A stretch of 64,000 nucleotides of DNA from Guillardia theta CCMP2712. Its lineage: Eukaryota > Cryptophyceae > Pyrenomonadales > Geminigeraceae. A program made the position numbers and the translations under genes. The notes under the pieces are model-generated. The model did not search any database and was not told the DNA's origin. It saw only the letters and a list, made by a program, of their open reading frames with translations. Positions 20,311 to 31,639 of this stretch are shown in pieces. Position 1 is the stretch's first letter. Each line of letters opens with the position of its first letter. The stretch lies in contig NW_005434661.1 of assembly GCF_000315625.1 (NCBI RefSeq), positions 497,069 through 561,068 of the forward strand. The letters are read 5' to 3'.

Positions 20311-23300
20311 TCACTCGGGAGAAGAGTGGCCGGGAGACCTCGAAGCTGCTCGCTCGTGGAGGTCAAGGAACTTCTTCTGCAGAGCTCTGTGCTCCTTGTC
20401 GAGCTTCTCCAGCAAGACAGACAGCGACGTCACCTCCTGCTCCCTCTGAGGTCAGCGCGACTGCATCAAACCCGAAAGCAGACGAGGTGCCAGGGGGAGG
20501 GAGGGAGGGAGGGAGGGAGGGAGGGATGGAGGGAGGACGAAGCTGAGGGTTAGTAAGAGGAGGGTCTGTCCAGTCTCACCTCACGCAACTTGGAGCTTTC
20601 GAGCCTCAAGTCCTCGGAGAGGCTGGCGAGCTCCTCCTTCTCCTTCACCGTCGCTTCGAGCTCATCCGACAGCTCCCTCACCCTCTGACTCAACTTGCCT
20701 TCACTCTCCTTCACCAGTTTGTACTGCACAGACCGTCACCTCCACAGACCACCGTCACCCTCCCTGAGTCACACCTGATGATGAGTCCGTTCAAGCTGCT
20801 CCTCGGTGCGACGAAGCGCCACTCTCAGCTCCTCCTTGTCGGCCAGGTGACGTTCTAAGGACGAGGACGAATGCCTCTCTGCGCTATCCATGCTCTGCGC
20901 TCGCACCTCGTGCTTTCTCAGCTGAGTCTCCAGCTCAAGGACTTTGCGCTCGTTGTTTTCAGCTTCTGTCTGCATCCTCTGCAGCCTCTCCTTGAGGTGC
21001 GACTGCTCCTCCCTCTTGGCTTGCAGCGCCTTGTCCTGTCGCTCCACCACCCGCTGCAGCTCCTCCACGTTTGCCCGGAGGGAGGAGATCTCGTCGCTCA
21101 TGCTCTCTTCTTCCATAGACTTGCTCGAGATGAGCCTCCTGTGCTTCTCCAGCTCGAACTCCAGCTCCTCCCGCCGGCTCCTCAGCAGTCGCAGCTCTTG
21201 GGCATTATGCTCGTTCTCGGTGACCACCTTGTGCAGCTTCTCTTGCAGCTCAACGTTGTCCGTGGACTTCTCTCTCTCTGCCTGGAATGCTGCATGCTCC
21301 TTCACCCGCAGCTGCTGCATCATCCCTTCCAGTTCTCCTCGCCTGCCTCGCTCTTCCTCCAGCTGACTTCGCAGAAAGTCCTTCTCTCCTCCGACCTGGT
21401 CCAGCTTCACTCGCAGTGCCACAATCTCATCTCGCAGCAAGCATCCCTCCTTCACGCAGTCTTGCTTTTGCTTCTCTAGCATCGCTGCCATCCGCTTGCA
21501 GGCCTGAAGCTCCTCCTGGCTGCTACGCGAGTTCATAGCCTCTGCCTTGCTTCGATTCTGCGCGTCCAAGAGTCTCTCCGACAGCTCCTCCTGCTGTCGC
21601 TGAACTCCCTTGCACTGCAGGTGCAGCCTGTGCATCTCCTGCTCCATCCCTGCGTTGGCCTCACGCAGCCTCATCACCTCCTCCTCCCTTGCGTACACGT
21701 GGGCTCGGATCTCACTGCACTCGAGGGAGTATCGCTCGCATGCTGCTTCAGCTCGCGTTTTCTCCTCGTTGAGAGCCTTGTAACTCATCAGGATGTCTTC
21801 TTTCTCTCTCTCGCAGCTCTTGAGCAGGTGCTCCACCACAGCCACGCGGTTCATCACCTCGTCGAGGTCTCTCTTGAGGCAGTCCCGTTGCGACACCACG
21901 TGCGCGAGCTCGTCATTCACCACTTGATTCTCCCGCGTCATCGCGTTGAGGTCCGACTCGAGGGTGCCGACCTCCTGCCTCGTTCCCTCCAACTCCGCGT
22001 GCATCCTCCTCTTCTCCGACCCCTCCACCTCCAGCCGCTGTTGCAGCAACGAAAGCTGACCGTCTCTCTCCTCAAGCGCGTCTCGCATCAAGTCCACTTG
22101 CTGCCTCAAGCTCGAGACGTTAGCAACATTCTGCTCGTTGCGCTGTGTCAGCTCGCCCACTCGCGATTCTTGCTCGCCGATCCTTGAGCACTTCTCGTCC
22201 AGCTGAGCAACGAGGACGTCGCGCTCTCTGTCTACTTCAGCTATCATGATCTTCATCTGGGAGAGCTCGAGCTCCACACGCTCTAGTCTTCCCACCAGCT
22301 CCTCCTTCTCTCCCTCCAGACTGAGATTTCTTCCTTGCAGAGTCTCCATCTCCTTCCTGTACGACTGAATCTGCAGTGCGGCGTTGCCCTTGGCTTCATC
22401 CATGTGGCTCATCAACGTCTGCAGCTCCTTCAGGGCCTCGTCCTTCCTGGCAAGAGACTCCAGCAAGCTCTCCATCTCTGTCTGCAACTCCATGCAACGT
22501 TCCTTCTCGTCTGCTAGAAGCTGCAGAGAACCGGTTGAACCCTCCACCAGTGTTTTTACACGCTGATTCAAATCTTCAAAGGTAGTACAGACGAACTCAA
22601 GGGACTTCTCCGATTCGATCATCAGCTTCTCAAATTGATTTGAAAAATCTTCCATCTTGCCGTCTTGTTGGACCGATTGTTTGCTAGTGAGCAACCGGAC
22701 TTGTGCTTCCAAGGACGTGATATACCTTGCACACTGTGTCAGTTGATCTTCCCTTTCGTGCAGACGGTCGGCAGTTTGTGAGCACAGCAAGCTCTGTTCT
22801 TCCCTCTCTTGTGCCAATCCTTTGATTCTTTCTTGCACCACCGCCATCTGGTCTTCAAAGTCCATGACAACAGCATACAGGTTGTCCCGCAATCGCTTCA
22901 TTTCCGCCAGCTCTTTCTGCAGATTTCCTACATCTTCAATACTTGTCCGGTGCTCTTGGGTGACATGGGCCAGTTCAGCAAGAAGTTCCTGCTTCTCTCC
23001 CATCACTGCCTCGAGTTTCTGTGACAGGTCATGCTTCTGAGCCTTCAAGTCTTCCACTGCTGACTCGAAGCTCCAGCATTTCTTATCTCTTTCGTTGGTT
23101 TCGTACCTCTCATGGATGACGTTCTCTTTTTCGTACTCATGCGCGAACCGCAACTTTGTGAGCTCCTCCTCGGCCTGAGCCACTTGCTCGTTCAGGTGTC
23201 TGTTCTTCACGTTGAGTTTGCGGTTTTCCTCTCTCACTCCCTCGAGATCTGATTTCAAAGACTCACCAAGAGCTACTTGCTCGGACAAGAAGTCAAGTTG

Positions 23301-24200
23301 TTGGTTCAATCGCTTAATCGTCTCATCCTTCGTGTCCACCTGCTTTTCAAGGTATTCCTGTTCAGAGTTGATGTTCTGAGAAAGAAGCTTCCCCATTCTC
23401 AGAATCTCTTTCTCGCGATTCTTGAGCTTCAGTTGCAGCACATCAAGTTCGGTCTGAAGCTGAACTTGTGTGCTGGCAGACTCTTGAAGCTTCTCTTCCA
23501 ACATGAGGATTTGTTTCGCAGTTGCATCATGCAAATCAACAAATTCTTGCTCAACGGCATGGTCTATTTCAGGTTGAGGAGGACTTGGGTTTGCACTCAT
23601 TGAAATCTCCATCCCGATTGGCACACTCTCTCCTGAATTGCTTGCAGTATAAACCCAGTGGTTGTCAAGGAGACTTTCAATCCTCTCCTTCTGTTCCTGC
23701 ACCTTGCCTTCAAGGCTATGGATATGCTTGGCTTGCTCCGATATCATGAACTGCTGATCTCGAATTTTCCCCTCGTATTGCTTGGTGCTGAGTTTGTGCT
23801 TGCTTTTGAGGGCCTCAGACTCTTCACCACTCTGTATGAGCTCTAGATGGAGCTGATTGTTCTCTCTCACAAGACGACTTATCTCCTTCTGAAGAGGATG
23901 CAGCTGCCGCTGCAAGTTCAGCTCGCTCGAGTTCTTATCATTCAGATGCTGCGTCAATGTTTGTTGAGTGTCGCGCATAGACGTCAATTCCGAAAACAAC
24001 CGCTTGACAAGAGCAACCGACTCAAACCCCACGATCTCGGAGTATCCTGACTCGTGCAGCTGCTTCTTAAGCTCTTGGAATGCCTTGTCATCCACAGTCT
24101 CAAACAGATGCTTTCTTGCACCACTGTGAATATCAACCTTGCTAGGTCGGGGATGTGATGTACTAGGCATGTATTTTGTTTTCATGTGAATTCTCTCCAT
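20311..24200 (-). CDS. CEP135: CEP135 / Bld10-like basal body cartwheel protein
   Basis: Exons on the minus strand: 24200-20775, 20723-20580 and 20445-20311, all phase 0; about 1235 aa. The first in-frame ATG is at 24200 (the upstream codon is GTG). Residues about 35-115 carry the conserved CEP135/TSGA10-type N-terminus: LKKQLHESGYSEIVGFESV, VKRLFSELT, then LQKEISRLVRENNQLHLEL. This is the microtubule-binding two-stranded coiled-coil region of CEP135. A second conserved block follows (LKNREKEILRMGKLLSQN and LNQQLDFLSEQVALGESL, about residues 255-320). The rest is nearly continuous heptad coiled coil rich in E, Q, L and K, ending SPGHSSPE. CEP135/Bld10 links the SAS-6 cartwheel to microtubule triplets, so the organism should build basal bodies and flagella. 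Confidence 0.88.
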
Positions 24201-24239
24201 GCCCACTAAACTCCCTGTGACGAGGATTCAGACAAAACA

Positions 24240-24770
24240 TTAATCAGCACGAACCCGATTCTCTCATCTCATCTCCTCTCCTCTCCTCTCCTCTCCTCTC
24301 CTCGGTCTCGCCCCGCCCCCCCTCCCTCCCTCTGCCCTCCCTGCCCTCGCCATCTCACCGCCTTCATGCCCGTCGCACTTCCAACTACCAGTACGGTACC
24401 CTTCTTTGACTACCCTCTCACCCTCTTCAACTTTGACACCCCTACTTTCTATTGAAATTACCCCTTCAAGTCTTGGTACCACACAGTATTGTGGTCTTAG
24501 TACCCCCCTAAAACCACCCCACCTTCCACAACCACCCCACCGCTAAGAAAACTCAAATTCCCGCCAATCCTCTATCCACACGCCTACCCACCCCTCGTTT
24601 CCCCCTTCAATCACCCCTACCACCAAAGACCGGCCATTCAGACCACTGAAATGGCAGAGGTGACGGCCGGCGACCTTCTTGTCCGGGCCGCCCGGCAGGC
24701 CGTCCAGCGTAGTCCCCGGTCAGTGAGGGTCTGCGGGGTCATGTGGGAGGATCGGGGGCTTGAAACTGTA
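24240..24770. repeat. (CTCCT)n tract, C-rich TACCC island and short GC-rich patch
   Basis: A CTCCT array (24270-24302) is followed by C-rich degenerate ACCCC/TACCC DNA to about 24640, then a GC-rich patch (24655-24740) with CGGCCGGCGACC-type words resembling the dispersed GC-rich repeats. No gene. Confidence 0.75.
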
Positions 24771-25790
24771 GAAGCATCCAAGAATAGCATCGTTTTGGAA
24801 CAAAAAGTCTAAAATTGGAACCATTTTCTAATCTCTCTCCCGATTTCATCTTTTAAGATTTTACAGGCCTGTTAAAACAGATCTTTTAGCCCGAAATAGT
24901 TAAAACATTTTTAAATGACTTGGTAACGTGACAATGTCACGTTACTATTCTGTCACGGCGCTACAAGAATAAAAGCAATTTTTGAAGTATCAGAAAGAGT
25001 GATATAAATGGAGTCATTTCAAAAACTTGGTATTTTATTTATAAAACAATTTGTTACAAAGGAATGGGTTCCATAAATAGCATCCATAATGATGCATGGT
25101 GCAAATTGAAAGTTTTAGTCAATCATTGAAAGATCTACGTTTGAGCAGAAAAAGTTGTAAATTGAGAAAAGAGCATTTTAGCTTGGGCGCCCCTCGTGCG
25201 TGGGGAAGGGCATCCTCGCTCAATAGAAAAAAGAAAAGCAAGCAAACCGTCCTCTATTCCACCACTCCGAAGAAAAACAAAACAATGCATCTTTCAAAAA
25301 AAGAATAGAGAGCATATTGTCCCTAGGAAGCGCAGAAATTGCAAAAAAAAGGTACGTACGATCTGGAGGTTATCTGACAAACTCAGGTACAATATAACAT
25401 TCTTCTCCAGATCGCATCGCTTCATGGTCATGGGTACAGTAGATCGATACGGGCACTGCAGTGGGAAATGCTGGGGTACAGGTACGGAAGATGAAGGGTG
25501 GGTAGGCAGGACAGAAATCTGCGTTGCGATGAAATGAGAGTGCAAAGATTTGACATTTTCAGTCGTCAATGGAAGTTTGTCGATTCATGGTCGAAATGTT
25601 TGCGTTCATATTCAAATTTGAAGATCACATATCCATTTTCAACAGAGGAATGGATGTTTTCAAGGAAGCCTTTGCACATCGTAGTTGCTAAAAATGTTTT
25701 AAAACATCCTCGGTGATTAAAAACTCATTTTTGAATTCAATCTGATTTGCTCGATCAAAAAACACAAGTGCCCCACCTACCCCACAAAAA
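24770..25790. other. AT-rich island with a perfect palindrome
   Basis: About 1 kb of distinctly AT-rich sequence, unlike its GC-moderate surroundings, with no credible exon. At about 24925-24947 it contains GTAACGTGAC-AAT-GTCACGTTAC, a perfect 10-bp stem with a 3-base loop. It could be a transposon remnant or inserted DNA. I could not find flanking terminal inverted repeats. Confidence 0.55.
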
Positions 25791-26400
25791 AGGCTCTCTC
25801 TTGGTCGTCTGTGGGGTTGTGGGTACTTTTCAAACACCCCTGGTTTTGTGTGCAAAGTATCCCGTGGTGGACACGGCAGTTAGCCCCCCTCTACATACAC
25901 CCCTACTTGCAAAAGGTACAAGGTAGCAGATGAAGGGTGGGGTATGTTGCCAACTTAACATTGCATCCGCCATCTTGAATTTCCTTCTGTGTTTGGAGGT
26001 ACTTTTCCTAGGACCTGCTATCTCTAGTTGTAGGCCCCCATGAGGTCCATGGACCCCTTGCATCCCATTGGAGCTCACCCTACTCACACCTACCCCACCC
26101 CATTCAAATTCCACCCTCTGCCATGTTGAAATCTCATGAAACTTCACCGAATTAGTCCCAATTTCATGATGCGCCCGTGAATTCCAATTATCAAAATGCA
26201 CAAACAACACAGAATCTCGAATATTTTGGAACAAAATCTTCAAATATCATCCTCTGTGGAGCATGATACCCCCCATTATGAACAAAACACTACCCACCCA
26301 CCTAGTTTTTGGTCCAAACATGTATAACCCCACCCATTAAAATTGAACATGAACCCATACCCGGGAATATACCCCGAGAGGGTAGGGGTGGGAAACTACA
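25790..26400. repeat. C-rich TACCC-type island
   Basis: Degenerate CCCC/ACCCC words on the plus strand up to the promoter of the RapZ-like gene. No coding signal. Confidence 0.7.
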
Positions 26401-26512
26401 TATACTCGCTCCGCAAGTTTGCTCGGCAGCTCTCTGCTCCTCACTCTCCCTCCCTGACTCGCGTCAACCCCACCACCCACACCAACTCCGTTCAACCCTC
26501 TCCCACGTGGAC

Positions 26513-27163
26513 ATGGCGGCACATGCTTCGAACACGGAAGTTGTGGTTTCCTCTTTCTCATTCAAGACTGGGGCACCGGAGGCGAACCTTGTGGTGGACG
26601 TGAGGTTCCTGCCGGATCCCAGGCCACTCGAGCAACAAGCGCCTTCCTTGACGGGAAAGGATTCTTTGGTGGAGGACTACATTCGCGAGAAGTGCTGTTT
26701 CGATAGCTTCTTCGCTGTCTTGAAAGAGAAAGTTTCCCCGATAGTCGGTGATCTTCTTGGACGGGGCCAGCAGCGAATCGAATTCGCGTTTGGTTGTACT
26801 GCCGGAAAGCATCGATCCGTGTTCGTTGCGGAGTGCCTTGCCGAGTGGCTGAGACAAGAGGTCGGGATCAACAACGTCCGTGTTCTTCATCGTGAGCTGT
26901 CTCCGCGATCACATGATGAGATGATGAATGCGTTTTGCTCCCAACCGGATGTGGATATGGTGGAGGACGAGGCGTTCAATGCCTCAGGCCCAGTGTTGAG
27001 ATGTACATACTATCCCGATTCAAACTCAATGGATATTCAAGAGATGCCTTGCTGTCAGCCTGTGACCAATCACGCTGCAACTGAGCAGCTTCTGGGTTGT
27101 GGACTCTCTAAGATTGCTGCACTTCGAGCGAAACGCCGAAGGGAATGCGAGGCACTTTCTTGA
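26513..27163 (+). CDS. Stand-alone RapZ C-terminal-like domain protein
   Basis: A single exon of 216 aa from the ATG at 26513 (ACGTGGACATGG context). The frame continues upstream but over low-complexity DNA. The domain matches the C-terminal half of bacterial RapZ (YvcJ family): SFSFKTGAPEANLVVDVRFL, a proline-rich strand, TGKDSLVEDYI, a long helix, then the signature FAFGCTAGKHRSVFVAE. The usual bacterial form is IGCTGGQHRSV. The Walker-type kinase half of RapZ is absent. In bacteria this half binds small RNA (GlmZ) and regulates GlmS through RNase E. In eukaryotes the free-standing domain is found in plants and fungi with unknown role, so an RNA- or phosphate-binding function is only inferred. 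The 50 C-terminal residues are lineage-specific. Confidence 0.85.
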   Translation: MAAHASNTEVVVSSFSFKTGAPEANLVVDVRFLPDPRPLEQQAPSLTGKDSLVEDYIREKCCFDSFFAVLKEKVSPIVGDLLGRGQQRIEFAFGCTAGKHRSVFVAECLAEWLRQEVGINNVRVLHRELSPRSHDEMMNAFCSQPDVDMVEDEAFNASGPVLRCTYYPDSNSMDIQEMPCCQPVTNHAATEQLLGCGLSKIAALRAKRRRECEALS

Positions 27164-27329
27164 AATCCAAATGTAAATCTTTGTATATATCTTATTTTTT
27201 TCATGCACTAAGACCCATGGTCTGGTCATGTACAAGTCAATAGTTGAATAAATCAAGTCCTGAGATATCAGTTCTTGATAATTCATTTGTTTGCAAGGGA
27301 ATCTGAAATGATATGTACGCACTGAGCAG

Positions 27330-28110
27330 ATGGCATTGTGGAGGTAACGATGTTGTCACACAGAACCGGCGTGACTCATGTGACAATGCAGCGTCACAGT
27401 AAACTGTCTGTACTAGTTTGGGGGACAGCAGTCGGCAGGATTACTCCGGTTTGGTTCTCGCTGTCTTTTCTCTTCTCGCCGTTTGGCCTGTGCGACAGTG
27501 TCAGGGTCAAGCCTCCTCGACTCTCCTGATTGTCCTCGTACTGCTTTTTAACTTAACTTTGAGTACGAAGTAGTAGTGACCGTCTACTGACTCAGTGAGT
27601 CTGTACGGGCTCGGTTGGAACCGTCGGAACTGCCGTGTGCAAGCAACTGACTCAGGGCGGCGGCCGCGATTAGTACGGTAAGGTCCGATCCGGAAACACG
27701 CTCGGCTTCATCAATCATGATGTCACAGTTGCAGTCACCCTGGGCCGAGCCCGGCCTCAGCGGGCGCTGAGCGCGGCCTGCCACTGGGCTGGCCGCGTGA
27801 CTGCCGGAGCTGATCGGTCGGACCGAACCGTACGGTAGTAGTCGGCACTGAGTACCGTACCGTACGCCGGGTAGTACCCGGGGCCTGCCATCATCGAGCC
27901 TGACCGTACTCAGTGAGTGCAGTGCTCAGTGCCGCTGAGTGGGCCCCGGCTCTCCGACGGAGTCCGGCAGCACTTAACTTTGAGCCTAGTAAAGAAACGG
28001 TACGGTAGTATCGACGGTAACCGAGGCTGACCGTTCTTGCGTTCAGTGATCGGGCAGTTCGGACCAGGGCCCCGGCTCAGCGCCGCCCGGCCCGGGGCCG
28101 CCGGACCCCA
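27330..28110. repeat. GC-rich dispersed repeat, copy B (reverse orientation)
   Basis: This contains the reverse complement of the copy-A core: TTAACTTAACTTTGAGTA at about 27545-27562, CTCGACTCTCCTGATTGT at about 27515-27532, and GGTTTGGTTCTCGCTGTC at about 27449-27466. Very GC-rich DNA with ACGGTA/GTACCG words follows to about 28100. The region from 27170 to 27330 is AT-rich 3' flank of the RapZ-like gene. No gene is supported. Confidence 0.75.
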
Positions 28111-28335
28111 AAACGGTTTCAAGACCGTTACAGAGTTTGAACAAATGGCTTTGAGCAAACAAAGCCAGGTTGTGATCACAATAATTTTTGTTTGGAGGGA
28201 GCAGGACAAGGTCATGGCAGGGAGAGAAGAGCCTGCGAGGAGCAGACAAGCATTCACATGCGATTGTTGGCCCACCACACCTGCACTCGAGTGCTCCCAA
28301 CCTTGATTGATCGAGATAGGCAGGTACCAGAAGAT

Positions 28336-29438
28336 ATGAGTTTGCGCAAGGCTGGTATCGGATTGAGTCTTGGAGCCGATCGCTCGGGGGTCTTCATACG
28401 GAGAATTTTCTATGTAATTTGTGTAAGAAGCATTGATTGTTCCTGAAGATATGAGCAGGATAGTCCTGCCCATTTCAGCGGAAGGATTGCAGTAGGTGAC
28501 TACTTGGATGAGATCGATTCCTCTCCTGTTCAAGGTGGAAGAACGCGTCGGTAGCTCGTGCAAATCTTCTGCTGACGTTTTATGCAGATCTAGCAAGTGC
28601 ACAAAGCTTGTTGTCGGGACCCGAGGACTCGCTCGTCTCCCTCAAAGTTCGCCATGGCACGATGAGGAAGTTGGATGTACAGGAGGTCCACCTCATAAGA
28701 AAGGTGCAGCTCAAGCCCTCGGAGGGCTCGGGAGATCTCTTCGGCATATCTGCTTCCCTGTGCGTGGTACGAGAGGGTGTTCGAGTGGACAAGGTCATGC
28801 CGGGAGGAGCAGCATGGATCAGCGGGCAGGTCGATGAAGACTTCGTCATCGTTGCCATCGACGGGAACAAGGTCACGGGCGGATACTTCCATTCGGACGA
28901 GATCGCAACGATGATCAAGGGGCCTGAAGGGACTCGAGTCAGCATTGAAGGATTCAGCCCGGCAGGAGAGGAGCGCAGCGTCGGGCTGGTTCGCATGCCT
29001 CCAGTGAACCCGAGGGTCATCGACAAGTATCGCAAGCAGCTCAACGAGAAGCTCGAGGCCTCGCTCTACGATCACCCGCAAGGATCTTCAGTTGAGGACC
29101 CGACGGGGTCGCCAGGCAACAAGGAAGGGACGAGGCCTGCATACGTGTCGAGCACGCCCAAGCCTGTGAAAGCCTCGAGCTTGTCCGAGTCAGAGCGACA
29201 GCGGGGAACAGAGCTGAATTCGCTGTTCCTCTCCACCCAGGACTCTCCGAAGCAGGTGGGGGATCTGGCCAGGACCCTCGCAAACTTCGAGAAGTGGCTG
29301 AGCGAGGAAGAGAGAGAGTGCGCAAGTCGCTTCAGGAATCTGCAGGTGAAGGTGGAGACGATCGAGCAGCAACTGGAAAACTTGGGTACTTTACAAAGAA
29401 TATCGCAGAGACAAATGACGCGAACTATCAACGCGTGA
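28336..29438 (+). CDS. Two-PDZ-domain adaptor protein
   Basis: Exons: 28336-28413, 28459-28534 and 28588-29438; joins keep phase. The first PDZ is split over three exons: KAGIGLSLGADRSGVFIRRI, then DSPAHFSGRIAVGDYLDEID and a GPEDSLVSLKV strand. The carboxylate-binding loop is the IGLSLG stretch (GLGF type). The second PDZ follows (about residues 95-180): GDLFGISASLCV, VDKVMPGGAAWISGQVDEDF, VAIDGNKVTG and GPEGTRVSIEG. A disordered, Ser/Pro-rich linker and a C-terminal helical coiled-coil segment (WLSEEERECASRFRNLQVKV) end the protein at about 334 aa. The ATG at 28336 is the first sensible start, but an upstream exon is possible. PDZ tandems usually assemble membrane or signalling complexes through C-terminal peptides. 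Its stop is 11 bases from the convergent E3 ligase stop. Confidence 0.85.
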
Positions 29439-29449
29439 TCTCCATCGCA

Positions 29450-31521
29450 TCATCTCAGAGGCTTGCTCTCGTGCGATTTAATTCTGCAGAGAGAGCAGCC
29501 GAAGCAATGCTCACCAGCTGCAGTCGAGCAGTTTTTGGCGTGTTTCTCGGAGCAGGTGCATGGCTTCACAAGCGATTGGGGCCTCTGGTTGGATCCTTCG
29601 GTCCAACCTTTGTGGCAGGACTCACAGAAGTGAGTGGAGCCAAAGCAGAAGAAGGTAGCTATGCTGCAGCAGAAGCGACACTTGTACTCCACGTACTGCA
29701 CAGCTCATCAGGCGTCAAGAATCACGATGCAGCACTTTCACCTGGTCGCCATGTTGTTTGCAAGTTTTTCGTCCATTTCCAAGCTTGGAGGCGCTGCAGC
29801 TACCGCATATGAGGTCCTCGCGCTTGAACTGGTTCTCTTCTCCTCCTTCCTGTGCAAGGCAGTCTGCTATGCCTGAAATGAGAAAGTCAAGAGGCGAGGT
29901 ATCGTGAATGATGGAGCCAAAGCACCCCCAAAGTATGGGCGCTGACAACGGTGGCAGAGGTAGAACTGATAGCGGCTGTTTGCAAGTTGCAAGTCTGTGG
30001 CCTGTCAACAAAGTTCAGAGACGCCAAGAAGCGAAGAATCGGTCACCTGATCTCCTTTGCTCAGTCCCTCATACTTGAGCCTCTCCAGTGCTGCCTCTTC
30101 TACTCTAGTACCCGAGAGGTATCAGCCCTTGAGCAGGAGTGGATGATCTCGGACCTGGTCTTGAGTTTGATGATCTTGTTCATGGTGGAATCGAAGGAAG
30201 GATGCTCGACCATGGCGCTGCACAGAGCACACCTGCGCGCATTTCTTTCAGAGGGCAAGCGCGGAATCCAGTTGCACTCACTTGGCGAACGTGAAGGAGA
30301 TCTTAGAAGAAGTCCACCTCAGCTCAAGTCTCTTTGAGATGCAGTGCCAGTGAAAGATGTGTCCACACCTGTTCTCGTGTTATTCACTCCCACCCTGTTC
30401 TGACAGTGGACGTACCGCAACTGAACGCAGGGAGCAGCCCTGAGGTCTTCAATCCAACATAGATTACAGAACTCTGCTCCTTTGTCGTTGCACGTGAGGC
30501 AGGGTAGACATCTCTTTTCTCTCGCGATCCCATCACAACTGTACAGTCCATGTCAGGATCAACATCCTCTGGCATGAACGCGATTACTTGTGACCGCAAG
30601 TCAAACGTTTGCCACAGGCCTTGTTCTTCCGACGGATGCAGTCTTCTGATGTGCAGACAGCTTCTTGCGACGAGCCTCTCCAAGGCAAGACAGTATTGCA
30701 ATACTTGCACCGCACTTTTGCTAGCGACTCCTTATGTTCTTCACACGTCTTTCCGGTGTGATACGGCATGGTCTTGCAGTCCAGACAGAAGTTCTCTCGA
30801 CAAGAGCTGCAACGATATCTGCACTTCTGCAGGTGAAGAGCGTGCTTCTCAGACAGCAATTGGCCATCAGGTGCGATTCTCTCCGGAGGTTTATGTGATT
30901 CCTCCATCCTCTCAAAGATCTGCTTGCAAGCTGGATTGACACACCTGAAGAGCGTCTGATCTTGCAGCAGACGGTCAAGGTACGCTCGCGTGAGGCTCTC
31001 CTTCTCATGATCACATCCAGGTGAATCATCTTCCCCTTCGTTCCTTGGCGAAGTCCTTGTGTTGGCAACGACCTTGATGACATCCTCCTCCTGCAGGCCA
31101 GTCACTCATGCAGTGAATCTCTTTCCAAGGCTACAGCCTCCCTCATGTTCTGACTCACCTCTCCATCTTCGATTTCGATGGGTGGCGACTCCACCAGACT
31201 CCTGCTCCATCCTCGTCTTCTCTTGGTGCTCGTAACAACGTCTTCTTCTTGCGCAACAGACACGCTGGACGAGCTTGAAGTCGCCACATCGGCTTCCCAT
31301 TCTGTCAGATCGATGAAAGCCTCTGCCTGGTGGGCTCGAACGGGATTATGGTGGTAGGGCTCCTCTCTCGCGGCTGGCGCTTCTACAGTCAAGTCGACAA
31401 CGTCATCATTCTTCTGCCTCTGCCAACAGAACAACACGAAATGGACGTGTCAGCCGTGCATTGATGTGAAGGTCGAAAAACCAACCTTGTGGCCAAGAAG
31501 GAATCTCCCCAGCGCTTCCAT
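29450..31521 (-). CDS. MYCBP2-like RING-Cys-relay (RCR) E3 ubiquitin ligase with SUMO-interacting motifs
   Basis: Reconstructed over about 10 exons: 31521-31486, 31413-31159, 31090-30588, 30538-30416, 30368-30282, 30232-~30160, then short exons down to 29450. The N-terminus has two SUMO-interaction-type motifs, DVVDLTVEA and AFIDLTEWE. Next comes an IBR-like cysteine cluster ([23 protein letters not shown]). Then the MYCBP2 block follows: CGH.C.G with [13 protein letters not shown] strands [18 protein letters not shown] and CGHIFHWHC, and [16 protein letters not shown]. The tandem-cysteine region is [13 protein letters not shown] joined to [28 protein letters not shown] and STHFCESCH. Both cysteines that relay ubiquitin in MYCBP2 have counterparts (IADC and TFFCFG; numbering from memory). 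MYCBP2 is a giant protein, whereas this is about 480 aa. Inferred role: ubiquitin ligase acting through a Cys relay, possibly on SUMOylated targets, nuclear or cytosolic. Internal exon edges at 30,100-30,170 are approximate. Confidence 0.82.
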
Positions 31522-31639
31522 GGCCCAGGAATCCTATATGATAAGCGCAGTCATCCAGGAAGCCATATCCTCTCGGTGCAATGCCGCCTGCCATGAGGAT
31601 GAATTCCACGCTTTGCAATCGAACCCATCATCAGGTTCT

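Noticed and set aside
20871-21479. 202-codon plus-strand ORF rich in Leu/Ser/His
   Set aside because: Antisense of the CEP135 coiled coil; such repetitive heptad coding often leaves the complementary frame open.
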